A stretch of DNA of 64,000 bases from contig CM035315.1 of assembly GCA_002900995.3 (NCBI GenBank), positions 1,664,708-1,728,707 of the forward strand, read 5' to 3'. The notes under the pieces are model-generated. The model had not been told where the DNA came from, did not search any database, and saw only the letters and a program-made list of their open reading frames with translations. How positions within the stretch are numbered: position 1 is the stretch's first letter; each line of letters opens with the position of its first letter. Source of the stretch: Ganoderma boninense. Lineage: Eukaryota; Basidiomycota; Agaricomycetes; Polyporales; Polyporaceae. Made by a program: the position numbers and the translations under genes. Positions 20,191-32,412 of this stretch are shown here, in pieces.

Positions 20191-22267
20191 AGCGAACTTG
20201 GGCCAATATATATGTGTCGCAGTTTTGAATTGGCCAAGATGTCGATCAAAGGGTGGCGTAGAGAGGGAAGTGACAGGAGAAGGAAGTAGCACCGTCTAGA
20301 ATTGTGGCGACCGACGGACGAGGATGATTTCAGCGCCGGTTCGCATGCATATGTTTGCCAAGGCTAAAAGACGTCCCGAGTTCTTTTACCTATCTTTCAT
20401 GTGGGCCTCGTAGGGGTTTTAACCAGTCAGTTGGACTTAATGATCATGCGAAGTTGTCGCTTCAGTTCGGAGGTCTCGCGCCTGAGCGCTAAGTGGCTGT
20501 TCTGCGATTTTGCTTGGACGACGGACGTTTACTCATACAGCTGGACATCGCCCGTCAACGGAGACAGTTCGCACAGGCGAACATATGCAAGTTGCCATTG
20601 TGGTACCAACACAGGTCTCCGAGACTCTTTGATATAGTTGGACGACTTAGCGCCGCGACTGTATTAACTCCCTGACCACTTTTAAGCCGACTTGCTGAGT
20701 TACAGGGAGTTACTCGGCTTTCATGGGGCTAGGCTACTATCTGGCCCGCTATGAAAGGTGTCAAAATTAGCTGCCGATGCCAATGCTGGCACATCCGCAA
20801 CCATCTCTGAACTCAGGTGGTCGTTAGTATAGGCCTTGTACCCATTTACACCCGGCGTGCTCATCTGACAGGACTCTCTTCGTGCCGCGAGTCGGAGGCT
20901 CGCGTAATCTGGCAAAAAGACTCTAGTCCTGGTTCGATAGGATCACGTTCCCGAAACCGATCATGGCGAGGGACTTACCAGAACCTGTCCCACTTGGGCT
21001 CCGAGTCCGCCGACGCTGTGCGGGAGGCGCGAAGGGAAGTCCACGGATGACGGAGTATATAAGCCTTCTACAAACCGTATAGAGCCGGGGGCGCCATTGG
21101 ATGCTGGAAAAGGATGTTGGAACCCGAGATACAAGGGGACACAGGCAGCTCGACCGAGACATGGTGCGGAGTGGGGAAGCTCGGGACAGCTCGGGCGCGA
21201 GCCAGATCTCCGCATTGTTGACGCCGTGTTGGATGGGCTAGGCGGAGGACTCGGGCACCTCGCCTAGAGGTTTGGACTTTTTTCTGGAAAGGTGAGAGGT
21301 GTAGGCGGACCTGGAGTGCGCAGTCACGAAGTGAAAGCTGAGGGTCCTGCTTCCTCGAGATGTCACCCGAACCGCTCCAAGGGTCTGGAAAGCGCCATCG
21401 CGTCGACCAAAGACCTCCGCAAAGCGCCATTCTGAACCAGGCCTCTATCCCTAACAGATGCAGCGAGCCTAGAGCCTAACGTTAGGCCAGAGTGACATGA
21501 GTGCTTGCCAGCAGAACAGGTATGTTTCGAGCATGCAGTTGTTTGGGAACGCACCACTCAAGGCAGACCACGGGCCCGAGCGAAGGAATTCTTGAAGAAC
21601 AAAGCAGTACAGAAGCTGGTGTTGATATCAGATAGTTGTAAAAGGGCAAGAGGACAAGGGGCCTGAGACGTGCATTTGAAATACATAGTTAGCAGGGAGG
21701 CGGATCGAAATACCTCCGTCGGAGTCAGGACGAGTGCGACGCAAAATGTCGGAAATCTAAGTAAGGGGATTAGACGGGAGGCAAGGTGGGGGCTATGAAT
21801 GCCCCGGCGAGAGAGGAAGTATAGGAAGGACCTGAGACACGACGCACTGAGGGACCGGCGCAAACATCATGCAACGCGCTTCTCACCAATCTCGGCCTGT
21901 TTTCAGCCGTCCGAAGCCTTTCGAAATCTTCCTCTTCACCAAGCGGAACACACTGGTACTCTTGCGCCTAGGGATCCAGATATCCATGAGTGGTACAGTA
22001 CCGGCTGCCGCATTGTGATGTGTTGTGGATCGACGATGACATCGATGACGATGTCCACCCTACATAGAAAGATTTGAAGAGACTAGCGCACTCAGAGCAG
22101 CAGAGTCAACACCAGGAGGTTCACTTATCCCGGTCAAGGTGCGCTGCTTGAGAAGCTGACTGGTCCTGGGAACGGTCGACATTGTAGAAGTGGTCATCAC
22201 CAGCTCGACGAAACGCAGGAACATGAGGGCGTCGTGGACAGTTTTATAGGTGGCGTCTCACGCCACC
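20191..22267. other. Gene-poor intergenic DNA
   Basis: Only short overlapping frames on both strands occur here, with no domain, no codon pattern of a real gene and no recognisable intron series. A small inverted repeat (TAACTCCCTG and its complement) lies near 20665-20715. Confidence 0.5.
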
Positions 22268-22784
22268 GGTACCCACTCGGAGGATGATTCTACTGGCAGC
22301 CGCCGCGGCCGTACATAAGGCATGCATATGTACATGCGATCCCCCGGTGACTCATTGACATTTCAGTGTCATTTCTGGATGAGCAACGTTTCAGTCTCCC
22401 TGTGAATCCGTTGGTGTAACTGACGCGCATCACATTTTATCGCCGTTTTACGCCGACGACTACCCCGTGGTTCTGACATTCACAACTACTTGGGGGGCGC
22501 TGTGACTCGGAATGAAGCTTAGACTGACGAACTTTGCCTTCGTCGACCCGTCGTCGAGGTACAGAAAGGCCGTACCGTACTGTTTTCATGCCACCAATAT
22601 TGACCTCCGAGTGACCCAGGCTTGTCATAACCCTGCAACCACTTGAACCAGGTCAACTCTGCTTAACTCGAGCTTAGTGAAGAGAAGATGGGGAGTGTCG
22701 ACTGTGATACTACATATTGACCAGATCCACCGGTGAATGTCGTACAGACGTCATACAACCCAAGAAAGTCGCCACACTACAGTA

Positions 22785-23324
22785 GGTACGCTCAGAATTG
22801 GCGTATTTTCGAAGCGCCCGAATTTCGTCGCACTCGAATTTTCGGCTGTGCGGTGGCAGGCGCTGGCTGATGGTCACGCCCGCCCAGTCACGCCCGTTGC
22901 GTGGACCAAGTTGAAGCCGTTTTGTATGTAGGGCTTCGTTCTATGTTTCCATTCGCTACACTAACGCCACGCCACTCCATGATGGGGTTGTTCGTTCATA
23001 GTAGGCAGGTGGGGTTGGCACGGAAGGCTGCTAGTCTACGATCTGAGAGTAGAGTCGGCGCGAGCTCTTCTTGGCAGTACCAGCAGCCATAAGTACGGTA
23101 AGTACTTGTTATAAGAGTCAAAACAGTAGCCATAGGACTGAATGACAAGATACATAGGAGGGGACGGAGGGCAAGCGCTCATCACAAGAGGCTTCGGGAA
23201 GTGTCGGGAGACCACGCTGATGGGCGGTAACTGAACGGGTGTGACCCATCGGCCAGCACACAGCCGAAAATTCGAGCTCGACGAAATTCGGGCGCTTCGA
23301 AAATACGCCAATTCTGAGCGTACC
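22785..23324. mobile_element. MITE with about 70-bp inverted repeats, TA target site
   Basis: The ends (GGTACGCTCAGAATTGGCG at the left, its complement at the right) match for about 70 bases with two or three mismatches, and weaker similarity continues inward. TA flanks both sides (22783-22784 and 23325-23326). The corresponding place in copy 1 (about 12360-12366) lacks the element, a natural empty site. No transposase frame is present. Confidence 0.9.
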
Positions 23325-23687
23325 TAGTGGTCTTCGAACTGACAAAGACACGACGGGTGAGTTCATTTAGCTTCATATTTCAACAGATGCAGAGTAACTT
23401 GCGACAGGACAGCGAACATAACAGAGAGCAAACGAGCGTGTAGTCATGTGTGAGACGGAGAGACGAGAGGCGACGGAAAAGGGGTCTGAACGAGTGGCGG
23501 CCGATGGAAACTGATACAAATATACAAGTACCTCGCATGGAGCAGAGGAGGGAGGGGTTTAGGGGTTTAGGGGATGGAGGTTGGGATAGAGGAAGCGGAA
23601 CCTAGGACGCACGGACCGACAAACATCAGAAAAGAATGTCAAACTGGAATGGAAAGAGACAGACCTGGAGAGCAGAGACATCGTCGC

Positions 23688-24509
23688 TCATTGACCCGGG
23701 TGATCCTTCTTTCTCAACATACGCAAGCCCCTCGTTGCGCCCTCCTCAATAGAGAGGAACACACTTGATAGCTTGCGTCGCAGCGAACGCTGATCGTCGG
23801 CCGATATTGCGCCAAGGCTCGCCACAGAGGAGTTGTCGTGACGGGGTGAGTTCAAAGGCGAGTTCAAAGGCTCACCAACAGAATCGGGGGCGGCATGGAC
23901 GACAATATTTGGAGAGTCGGAAAGGGATGGTGCTTGGGACGATGTAGAAGGGAGGGGAATGGGGGGAACACCACCTTGTGCAAGGAGCTGCTGAAGCATT
24001 TGTCGGATACTACTGATGTCCCCCTCCATCCTGTCGAGGCGAGTTTCGACCTTGGTAAACCGTTTGTCTATTTCAACGAACGCCTCGGTGTGTTCATTGA
24101 GGGTGACATGGATGTCGGTCACCAGTTGATTGAGCGTCTTCTCCTGTTGCTCAAACTTGCCGTCAATGTAGACCTTCTGCGCATCTATCTTGTTGGTGAG
24201 TCGCGTCTCCAACCCGTCGATCTTCTCATCGATGGCGTTGCGGGCATCCTTGAGATCTTTCTTCACGTCGTCGACCCGGTCGTGGACGCGTTTGAATTGG
24301 CGCTCTACCTCCTCCGGCTTCCTGTACCACTCATGGGTATTGAAGCCGAAGTCGCGTTCGTACGAGGGGCGGGCCTCAGGCTCTGGCGTGGGGGCTGGAG
24401 CTGAGACACATAAGCATCTGCACAGTCAGGGACAAGAAAGGCACGACAGGGAATGGGCAAAAGATGAGGGGGACGTACATATCTGCGGCTTAACGTCTGC
24501 GACCGACAT
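23688..24509 (-). CDS. Coiled-coil protein of unknown function, copy 2
   Basis: Exons 24479-24509 and 23688-24400 are joined over a 78-nt intron with the same splice sites as copy 1, again giving 247 residues from MSVADVKPQI. The first 115 or so residues and the last 85 match copy 1 almost exactly. The coil between them reads KRFTKVETRLDRMEGDI and RQMLQQ instead of the duplicated KIDRIQQTL units of copy 1. A four-residue insertion (NSPL) in the Ser/Pro tail restores the overall length. Indels in A and G runs upstream of the start break the longer MAPKRKG reading that is open in copy 1, so here only the MSVADV start works. Function is unknown. Confidence 0.75.
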
Positions 24510-24945
24510 GGTGAGCTGGAAAGGTGAGGGGGGTTGGTGGGGAGGTGAAAACGATGGGTGGGAGGGTGCGAAGGACTATTTGAGGGCGTCGGAGATTTCG
24601 TTTATCGATGGTATCTTCGGTGCCCTTCCTCTTCGGTGCCATATTGGAAGTACAAAAGAAGACAGCTGGCGGCGAATTAGGACGAATGACTCGTCGGGGT
24701 ATACCGTTCCAGCAATACACGAGGCAAGGGTGCTGATACCGCTAGCTCCGCGATACCTGCTGGACGAGCCTATTTCAGCCTGTGTCTCGAAGCCATACAA
24801 AATAAAAGACCCACGTGTGTGACGAACAAACACCGTTGTTCTGGGTATAGATTGAGAATAATGGAGGCAGGCACTGGCTGGAGCACAGACAACAACGACC
24901 GCAACCAGGGCGTCTTGGGGATCTGTTGTTGGCGCCGTCGACCAC

Positions 24946-25045
24946 NNNNNNNNNNNNNNNNNNNNNNNNNNNNNNNNNNNNNNNNNNNNNNNNNNNNNNN
25001 NNNNNNNNNNNNNNNNNNNNNNNNNNNNNNNNNNNNNNNNNNNNN
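24946..25045. other. Assembly gap, 100 N
   Basis: Exactly 100 N, a placeholder of unknown true length. It abuts the end of duplicated segment copy 2 and precedes an incomplete gene. Confidence 1.
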
Positions 25046-25227
25046 GATCAATCCCGACCACAAAGCGTTGGAGATTGTGGCACCCATGAGTGTAAGCACA
25101 TCCAATACTGTGGCCGTAAACTACTGAGGTTCATCGTCCCCAAGTATTCAGGGAAGGCGAAGGTTCGTCGTATCTTTATTATCGAGCCTTTGAACAAATG
25201 GAATCCACGGTGTGCCTTGTGCCCTAG

Positions 25228-26124
25228 CATGTTATCACGTATCCCATCTCGCACGGCAAATACCTCAATTTGGTCGCTTTTGTCACTATACCTAATGCCG
25301 AGGGCACGATCTACCCGCACAAGTGGGTCATCGACGCGAAGAAAGAAGACGCCATGTCCGCATACTCGGGGTGGGAACCCGAAGTCGCTCAAATGCTTTC
25401 GGTATGTCCCCAGTGGCTCCTGGCTCTGCAGTCGCTCCATTCATTGTCTGGTGGCAGTGTGCGGAGAAACCAACGATTTGGGCCATTCATGTGATCGAGG
25501 ACCTCCCTTACACCGTCCATGGCAGGGTAGCAATCATGGGAGACGCGGTGAGCCCAAAGCCTCATGGAGTTCGTAGATTGTGGGCCATACTCATGCTGGC
25601 CATGGCAGGTCCACGCAATGACCACCCACTTCGGCGCAGGAGGCGGTCAAGCTATCGAGGTTCGTGCTCCGTCTCCGCAATGCTCAATACTCAGCAAAAT
25701 GAATCATATTGATATTTCGTTCCGTCAGGATGCATACGTCCTTGGTCGATGGCTTGCGGATCCACGGACATCGCTATCTCGCGTTCCAGATGTGTTGCGT
25801 ATCTATCAAGACGTCCGCCTCCCCTTCGCGCGCAAGGTCGTCCGGGATGCGGGCAAGGTGGGGCGGATGTACGAGTTTAACTACCCAGGACTATACGATG
25901 GCTCGCCGGTATCTGCTGCATCCAAGGAGCAGGAGCAGGAGCTGCTGAATAAGCAGATCGAAGAGCTGTATGAGGGGATCCGAGATCTGTGGAGATGGCA
26001 GTGGGAGGAGAAGGTGGAGGATGAATGGGATGAGGTCGAAAGGCAGTATGTGAAGATGGTGAGCAACGTGCGCAGTGGGAAGACCGGGAGGAAGGAGGGC
26101 TGGAAGATGTGTCTGGTCATGTAA
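25228..26124 (+). CDS. FAD-dependent monooxygenase (salicylate hydroxylase-like), 3' part
   Basis: Four exons are visible: 25228-25401, 25458-25547, 25609-25659 and 25729-26124. All are in phase with GT-AG introns of 56-69 nt. They encode the C-terminal two thirds of a class A flavoprotein monooxygenase: HVITYPISHGKYLNLVAF, then RVAIMGDA joined to VHAMTTHFGAGGGQAIEDA, the second FAD-binding motif (GD...P/A...GxGxxxAxxDA). The tail is charged, with EEKVEDEWDEVERQ-type helices. The N-terminal GxGxxG Rossmann motif is absent; it should lie at or beyond the N gap at 24946-25045. Such enzymes hydroxylate small aromatics with NAD(P)H and O2; the substrate cannot be told. The 25046-25227 sequence is not clearly coding and may be intron or diverged exon. 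Confidence 0.8.
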
Positions 26125-26568
26125 GCGACATCTGTGGTCGCTGCCAGCGTCAGGACGTCCTCCAACGCTGCCTTTAATCGTCGCTTGCTATCGTTTATAT
26201 ACAGCAATGTTCTGTTGGACCACATACATAGTATTGTCTCACCGCTGAACTTAAGGTGGGCGTAGACAACGGAGACTCTGACGCTGGCCGACAGGACCGC
26301 GAACACGTCAGATAACAGGCGTGAAGGCTAAATTAGGATATGGAGCATTAAGGGAATCCTTCCGGTCCACTCGTGTATAGGTCATTATATCCAATGTCCA
26401 GTACAACAACACCGTATACCATAGACCATAGAGGTAGACCACACATAGATATTACCATACTGACCCCACCAAACCGATGTGCGCCGACGCTGTGACCAAA
26501 CCAAGTCCACAACCACGTCCACGCTGCACACCCCCAGTTCATGTCCAGCACCCGCACGGAAGACCCCG
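26125..26568. other. Convergent intergenic region
   Basis: It separates the stop of the plus-strand monooxygenase from the stop of the minus-strand SEC2 gene. Nothing but presumed 3' untranslated sequence is seen. Confidence 0.6.
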
Positions 26569-29500
26569 CTATTGCGCGACAGCTCCGATGCGTGCCCAGA
26601 ACATCTCCTCCCGCAACCGGACGAGCTCCTTGTACGTGCGCTCCTCCCACGTCGCGTCGCCAACGTACAGGCCATTGGCAGTCTCCGACTCCGCGACCGA
26701 CACCGCATCCTTCTCTTTCTTGTCCCCGTTGGCGCTGACGCGAACATTCCCAGTAGCGTAGGCGGGCGGAGGGACGTCCGACGCAGACTCAGGCTCCGAG
26801 GGAGCGGACTCGGCATGGCCATTGACTAGGACGACCTTCTCCTTCTCCTCAGCAGGTGCGCTAGCTTCCACGACAGTCTCGGGCCCCTCCTGCAACGCTT
26901 CGACGGGTGCGGCGATGGCTGCAGGCTCCGGCGTGGGTGCAGCAGTGGAACCATTGGAAGTGGGGAGTGACTCTGGCTCTGCCGCGATCGGCGCAGAGGC
27001 ATCTGTAGTTGCTTCGGGTTCAGCGGGGGCGGGCGTGTCCGATGACGACTCGAGGGCAGGAGCAGGAGATTCCTTGGGTTCATCTTCCGCCTTCTCATCA
27101 ACAGGCGCATGCTGCTCGGCGGTCTCACCCGTCGTCGGTACATCAATGCTATCCCGCTTCGGCTGCTCGCCATCAGTCTGCGAGATGAGCATCGACGAGG
27201 GGCGCGCCCGCGCAGCAGCACGTCTCGGTAGGGGAGGCGGCACTGGGGAGGCGGTCCTCGCTGGCGACGAAGCCTGCTCGTCCACGGCAGCGCTGCTCGC
27301 GGACGGCGTCGGCAAGGCGACCTCGATCGCAGGCACCCCCGAGCTGGGGGGTTGCTCCCCCGTCGGGGTCCTCGAGGGAGAGGGCTCGGAGGACGTCGGG
27401 AGGGGGACGGACGCCGCTGTATCGGAGGGCGTGGTGTCTTCGCCGCGGAGCTCTTCCGTGGGTGTGCTGAAAGAATCCATGGATGTGCTTTGTGAGATCG
27501 GGCCTTCGGGGATGGTGAGTGAGGGTTTCTTGTCCTCAGCCTTCGCCTGCTCCTCTTCAGGAGCAGGCTCCTGCTTCACCGGTTCTTCAGAGACAGTCGC
27601 GAGCACCTCGACGACATCGGGAGTAGATGGCTCCGCTGGCTTCTCGTTCTGTGGTTCAGCAGGCGCGGCTTCGGCCTGAGCAGGCTCCGCAGCGACCTTC
27701 ACGTCCACACTAGGCTCTGGCGTCCCGGTCCGCTCCCTTCCCCGATTTCTCTTGGGCAGCGGTGGAGGCACAGTAGCCGGAGCAGCAGTGACATGGGTCG
27801 GCGCAGAGACTGTGGGAGAGGCGCGTCCTTCTCCATGAACGGTGGTGGCACGCGATGAACGACTGGGCTTGCGGGAGCATGCGAAACGGAGTTCTTCGGC
27901 GAGTGTGGGACAGCAGGATGGGAGGGCGGCGGCGGCGGCGGCAGTGTCTTGCGCGAGGGATCTCGCGGCGGCAGCTTCGGCTTCTCCTTCTCCTTCGTGT
28001 TGGCGGGGTCAGGCGACTTCAGCGACGCGGTAGACCCACTCAGGCTACGCTGCATCGAGCCCCAGATGGAGCCTAGCGTCGAGCCGACCTTGGGCAGGCG
28101 CTGTGGGGGCTGCTGAAGCTGCGCGGTTGACTTGTTAGCTCGTTCACGTCGTCGTGCTTCTTTTCGAGAGAGCCGTTGACACCTGGCCGGGGAAGGGCGC
28201 TGGTTGGTGGCGGGAGCGGAGGCTCCTCCCAGACCTTCTCGACGATGTTCGTGCGGAGGAACGCCCACATCGAGCATGTCGTGCGCAGCCGCGCAAGGCA
28301 CCATCCGGAGGTACAAAGAGGGTAGATGGCTTGACGAGCAGGGGAGCCCGAATGTTGGTTGGAAAGCGGCAGGGAGACAGGAAGGCCAGAGGATGAGGTG
28401 GAATCTAACCGGAAGACATACACTTGCATAGGGGGCTCATGGATGCCGAGCTGAAGGAGGAGGAATGACGATGTTGTTGTGCCGTCAAGGTCGGGATGTT
28501 GAGTTCGCCAGAACGGACGTTCTTAAACAAGGTACTGGACCAGGACACGCCGTGAGAACCGTACCGCGCGGTGTTGGGCGTGGTGGGGGTACTTGGTGAG
28601 GAGTCGGTGCCGGTGGAATATATAGACATTCCGCAGAGGGCGCAAACGACATGGGTATGATGGGAGCTAGCGGGTATATTTGGCGGAGCCAGCTCCTCCA
28701 GAAGCGTTGTGAATTGTATTGGCTCTATTGTCAGTTGGCCACTGTGAATGGCCCCGATGACAGAGCGTCTCGAGAGCCAGTTCAGGGATGGAGCTAGGTC
28801 TAAACGCACTGTTGTGTCGCTATAAAGAAACATAAATTTCCACACAGCCTGGACAGTAGGAGGACTACGCACGAATCCTCAGCAATCAACCTTGCTAGGA
28901 ACGGTAAAGTGGTGAGGGTAGACATCGCAGGTGGTTGTGGTGCTGCCGGACGAATGGCCCGTAGGTGTGACACGAAGATGAGGAACTCGTGGTAGGGGAC
29001 ATGGGATGCGAAGAGCCGGTGTCGATTCGAGCGAGTTTCCACAGACCCGTAGTCGACCCATTTGCCCTTCCCCATGCGCATCCGCATTTCCTCCACTCGT
29101 CTGTCAGCCTGCTCTTTGTCCGACTGCAAGGTTTGCATTTGAGCTTGGAGCGCACCCACTACCTCCTCCGCACTCCGCAGGGCTGCCTCCGTCTCCTCGA
29201 CCTTGCGCGAACTCCTCGCCTCCGCAATACGCGCCTCGGCCACCATCCGATTCGCCTGGTCGAAGAGGCCAGCGCTCAGGTCGTCCAAATCCTTCTCAAT
29301 CTCCGCACGAGCGGATTCGGCCTGGCCACGGCGTGCCGCCTCTTCGGTAGCTTTCTCCATGAGGCGCGTCAACTCCGTGGTGACATGCGACTTCTCGACG
29401 AGTAGCCCGGTGCTGAGGGCGGAGAGGTGCTGGGTGCGCTCGAGCTCGAGTTGCCCGACCTTGATGGTTGCCTGGCGTAGATTCGAAGAAGTCACATGGA

Positions 29501-29765
29501 GCTCGTCCTCGAGGTCGGAGACGCGGTCGTAAGAGCGGACGAGCTTGTTATTGAGCTGGGAGACCTGGGAGAAGAGATCCTGAATTTGATTGCGAAGGGA
29601 ATCGATGACCATGGCCTCTGCATCTGGATCAGAATGGTGTGGCTGCAGCTTGGTGTCCTCGCCGTTCACCCCCGAGGAAATGGTCGTCTTCTGCTCTAGG
29701 AAGTCGGCCTCTGCGTTGAGCTCGTGCATCTCGCGGTCGATGGAGGGTTTTTGTGCATGCGTCAT
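26569..29765 (-). CDS. SEC2: Sec2-type guanine nucleotide exchange factor for a secretory Rab GTPase
   Basis: Sec2 activates the Rab GTPase Sec4 on secretory vesicles for polarised exocytosis at hyphal tips. Exon 1 (28873-29765) encodes a long coiled coil with the GEF signature DLSAGLFDQANRMVAEAR. It then runs into the HEFLIFVSHLRAIRP region and LIAEDS. Exon 2 (28519-28819) continues DTTVRLDLAPSLNWLSRRS and holds a CALC motif. Exon 3, from 28450, reads QVYVFRLDS, YPLCTSGWCLARLRTTCSMW and ends near 28150-28195. A later exon has STLGSIWGSMQRSLSG and Pro-rich sequence. The C-terminal part is a low-complexity Pro/Glu/Ser region ending WEERTYKELVRLREEMFWAR. One frame change near 27790-27860 has no fitting intron and looks like a one-base error. 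A strong antisense open frame over 26822-27679 is a composition effect. Confidence 0.85.
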
Positions 29766-30133
29766 AGTGCCTGCCTAGTGGTGTACGGGGGAGCTGTTCG
29801 CCAGGATAGCCCTATGTATTGCCGGCTGTAGAAAGAAGAAAGCCAGCGGGGAACAGTCGGACGGGAGGGCGTTGGTGGAGAACGCGGCACTCGTCACCAC
29901 CGAAACACACCTCCCACCGGCGCTTCCCATTCCACATTCGGCGGGCGCCAAGGCTGTTGCATAACACACCACAACAACCCCTCCGCCCAAGACAGGCGCT
30001 TCCACTTCCCCTTCTGGAATATCCGTAGTCGACTCGTGCCGGGGACCATAATAATGGAGAACTCGATACAGTCACGACGATGTTGTATAATTGTGACTCG
30101 AAGGTTGCTACTGGGCATGACATATAGCAGAAC
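29766..30133. other. SEC2 promoter / STN1 terminator region
   Basis: These 368 bases lie between the STN1 stop and the SEC2 start, both on the minus strand. No TATA box is obvious. Confidence 0.5.
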
Positions 30134-32412
30134 TCACTCCCCCGACCCTGAGACATCATTCGCATACTTCCCACCGTCCCCTTCCGATACACCACAGCCT
30201 GCCTTCTCGCCTCCCCAATCCAGCGCTTCCTGGACTGTCCACTGTCCGACTCGTGCCCATCGCTCGTCGCTGTGCCTCAACCACGTCAAGAGCTCCTCCT
30301 TCGTCGGTCCTGGCGGAGGTCCTGCTCCCCTCTCCTTCTCCTGCTCCCTCAGTCGCTCGACAATCGACTTGCTCGCGGGCTTGGGTGTTCTCTCCCCACG
30401 GGGGCCCTTCGCTCTAGTCACCTTCTCCCGCGCCATGGACTGGATCGCATCCTCCAGCACTCGCGAGAAGTACGCAGGCGTGAGCGGAACGTACGCCTCC
30501 TCGTTCGGCTGCGGGTCGCTGAGCACCTCGTCGTCCCACTCCTCATAGTCTGGCTGGCTACGCGAGGACGTCGAAGCAGAGGAGATGATAGAGCTCGTAC
30601 TCGTGTTCGCCCTCCAGAGTTGGGACGCCGAAGTCGGGGGAAGCATCGGATCAAGCGAGAGCTCGGGGAGCGGGCGAACTGGGCCGCTCCAAAGTACGAT
30701 GTCGCCCTCCTGGAAAAGGGTCCGGATAGCTTGCTTAAAGAGCTTCTTGACTGCAGGTCCAGCTGGGGTTTGCGTTTCCCTAGGGCGAGAGGAGGAAGAG
30801 TTCACGGGCACCTTCTCTTTGCCCCTTGTTCGGGAAGCTTGCTCCTTGTCTTTCTTCCGTTCCTCCTTCTCGCGCCGACGAGCGTCGGCTGCAATAACAC
30901 GACGCGCAAGGAGAGAGAGCTCCGGGACGCGTCGGAGATGCGAGAGGGTAAAGCCGTACATGCGGTCATCTTCATAGTTATCTTCCGCCTCCGCATCGGA
31001 GTCGGCGTCGCTCACAGCTCCGGCAACTTGAGAGGGGCGTGGGGTTCGCTCCGCTTCGAGCCGCCGCCGACGAGACGGGCGAGGTGTGGCATCGGCGGCA
31101 GCTGCTCTCTTGGTGCCACGAGCATTCGTTGGGGTAACATCAACATTCTTCCGGCTTCCCGGCGTACGGGGTGTCGGAGAAGGCGAGACGGACCTGGCTT
31201 CGGAACGGCGGCGGCGAGGAGCTGGCGGTGGTGCGTTGTCCATATAGTGTTTAACATAGATCCGAAATGTGTTGCTTGTCAGGTCGCGCGTATGTAGACG
31301 GGAGGGGTGTCGTAGTCGGATTTGTTTCAATTCGCCAGTTGTGCTGGAGGCCGGAGAAGACGTGGCTACAGAGGTGCTAGGCGATGTCATCGCTGAGGGC
31401 GCAGTGAACCGAATGGAAGCTGGCGTTGTGGGCTCCTGCGTGGCCGCGCGCTTTGATGGTGAACCAGGTCGACTGTATGCGGGGTTTACTGACGCGGTCG
31501 GAAGGGGAGGAGGGACGAATGGAGGCAGGGCTGCTGACGGATAGTAGGTGGTGTGATGTAGGTCGGAAACGGTAAGCCAGTGATTGGGTTCGTCATTTAA
31601 TGAAGCACAGGGAGCTGTGGTAGGGTTGTTTAGCCGGCTTCACGGGAGACGCGGAGATACTCACCAATTTCGTCAACCAGAAGGATCCGAGTGTCGTGCC
31701 TTGAAACTACGCGACCGACGACACGCACCGACTGTCCAACACGAGCTACAGGCTTTGGCGGGGGAGGCGGTTCTGCGCGACTAGGTGGAGCAGAAGCCGT
31801 TGTCGAAACCGTCTTGCGTGCAGAGAGAAGGTAATCTGAGTAAGACGGCCCGCCCTGTTTAGAACTATCGCCAACGGGTGCTGTGGCCTTAACTTTCGGC
31901 TTAACAGGGCTGGGAGGGGTGGCTTGAGCGTGCGCGAACGCACAGTCGAGAACTGCCGTCCCGTCGTCGATCGTATAGACAGTTCGTCTATCCCACACAA
32001 TCACGCCAACTAGGAGACCTATCAAACGGACAGTCCGACACGGTATGCGGCCCAACCAGAAGAACTCCATGTCTTGATGGGCGAAGGTATATCAGAAAAG
32101 CATGGGTATTGAGCTCATGGCTTGCGCACCTCTAAACCCGCTAACTTTCATGTCAAACACATCCCGGACGAAACAAACCGCGATTGCTGCTCTCGTGAAC
32201 GTCCATCGATACAGTTCAGCGGGTGTCGGCTGGGCCTTCTCGACGTGCTCAGCGTTCTCAGTGGCTACTAGTTCATTTCTCCCTTGGCGATTGTGTGATC
32301 GTTGTTGGGGTTTGTCGTCGTCGAGCTTTCTCCGCTTCGATGGCGACAACAGGATGGACGAGCTTCGTGAAAGGGCGGTTCTTGTTTGTGGTACTGTTGA
32401 TGTCTGGCTCAT
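30134..32412 (-). CDS. STN1: Stn1, OB-fold subunit of the CST telomere-capping complex
   Basis: Stn1 binds Ten1 and telomeric single-stranded DNA and recruits polymerase alpha for fill-in synthesis. Three exons, 32130-32412, 31665-32072 and 30134-31614, join in phase over introns of 57 and 50 nt to give 723 residues. Exon 1 carries a basic Ser/Arg-rich leader and ELYRWTFTRAAIAVCFVRDV. The OB-fold spans the first junction: MEFFWLGRIPCRTVRLIG, VYTIDDGTAVLDC and SVRVVGRVVSRHD. Exon 3 holds the conserved RLRHPSRLHTRDLTSNTFR and YVKHYMDN. A long basic linker follows, then a helical region (SHLRRVPELSLLARRV, KKLFKQAIRTLFQEGDIVLW) that fits the winged-helix C-terminal part. The protein is about twice the length of human STN1 because of disordered inserts, as is common in fungi. 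The gene is divergent from ATG11. The family call rests on the OB-fold order and the HTRDLT motif. Confidence 0.85.

Larger units (their letters stand above)
22268..24945. repeat. Duplicated segment, copy 2
   Basis: This is a second copy of 11896-13988, carrying a 540-bp MITE (22785-23324) that copy 1 lacks. The copy runs without interruption up to the N gap at 24946, at the same point (CGTCGACCAC) where copy 1 departs toward the Spp2 gene. The similarity therefore ends exactly at the contig end. Confidence 0.85.

Noticed and set aside
20660..20716. Short inverted repeat with TA flanks as a tiny MITE
   Set aside because: The arms are only about 8-10 bases and the whole unit about 50 bases; chance or a small hairpin is as likely.
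26822..27679. Long plus-strand open frame (285 codons) opposite SEC2
   Set aside because: It is Ser/Gly/Ala-rich and lies exactly antisense to the low-complexity Pro/Glu/Ser tail of SEC2; GC-rich codon use produces it.
30272..31297. 341-codon plus-strand frame opposite STN1
   Set aside because: It is Arg-rich, has no domain and mirrors a verified STN1 exon.
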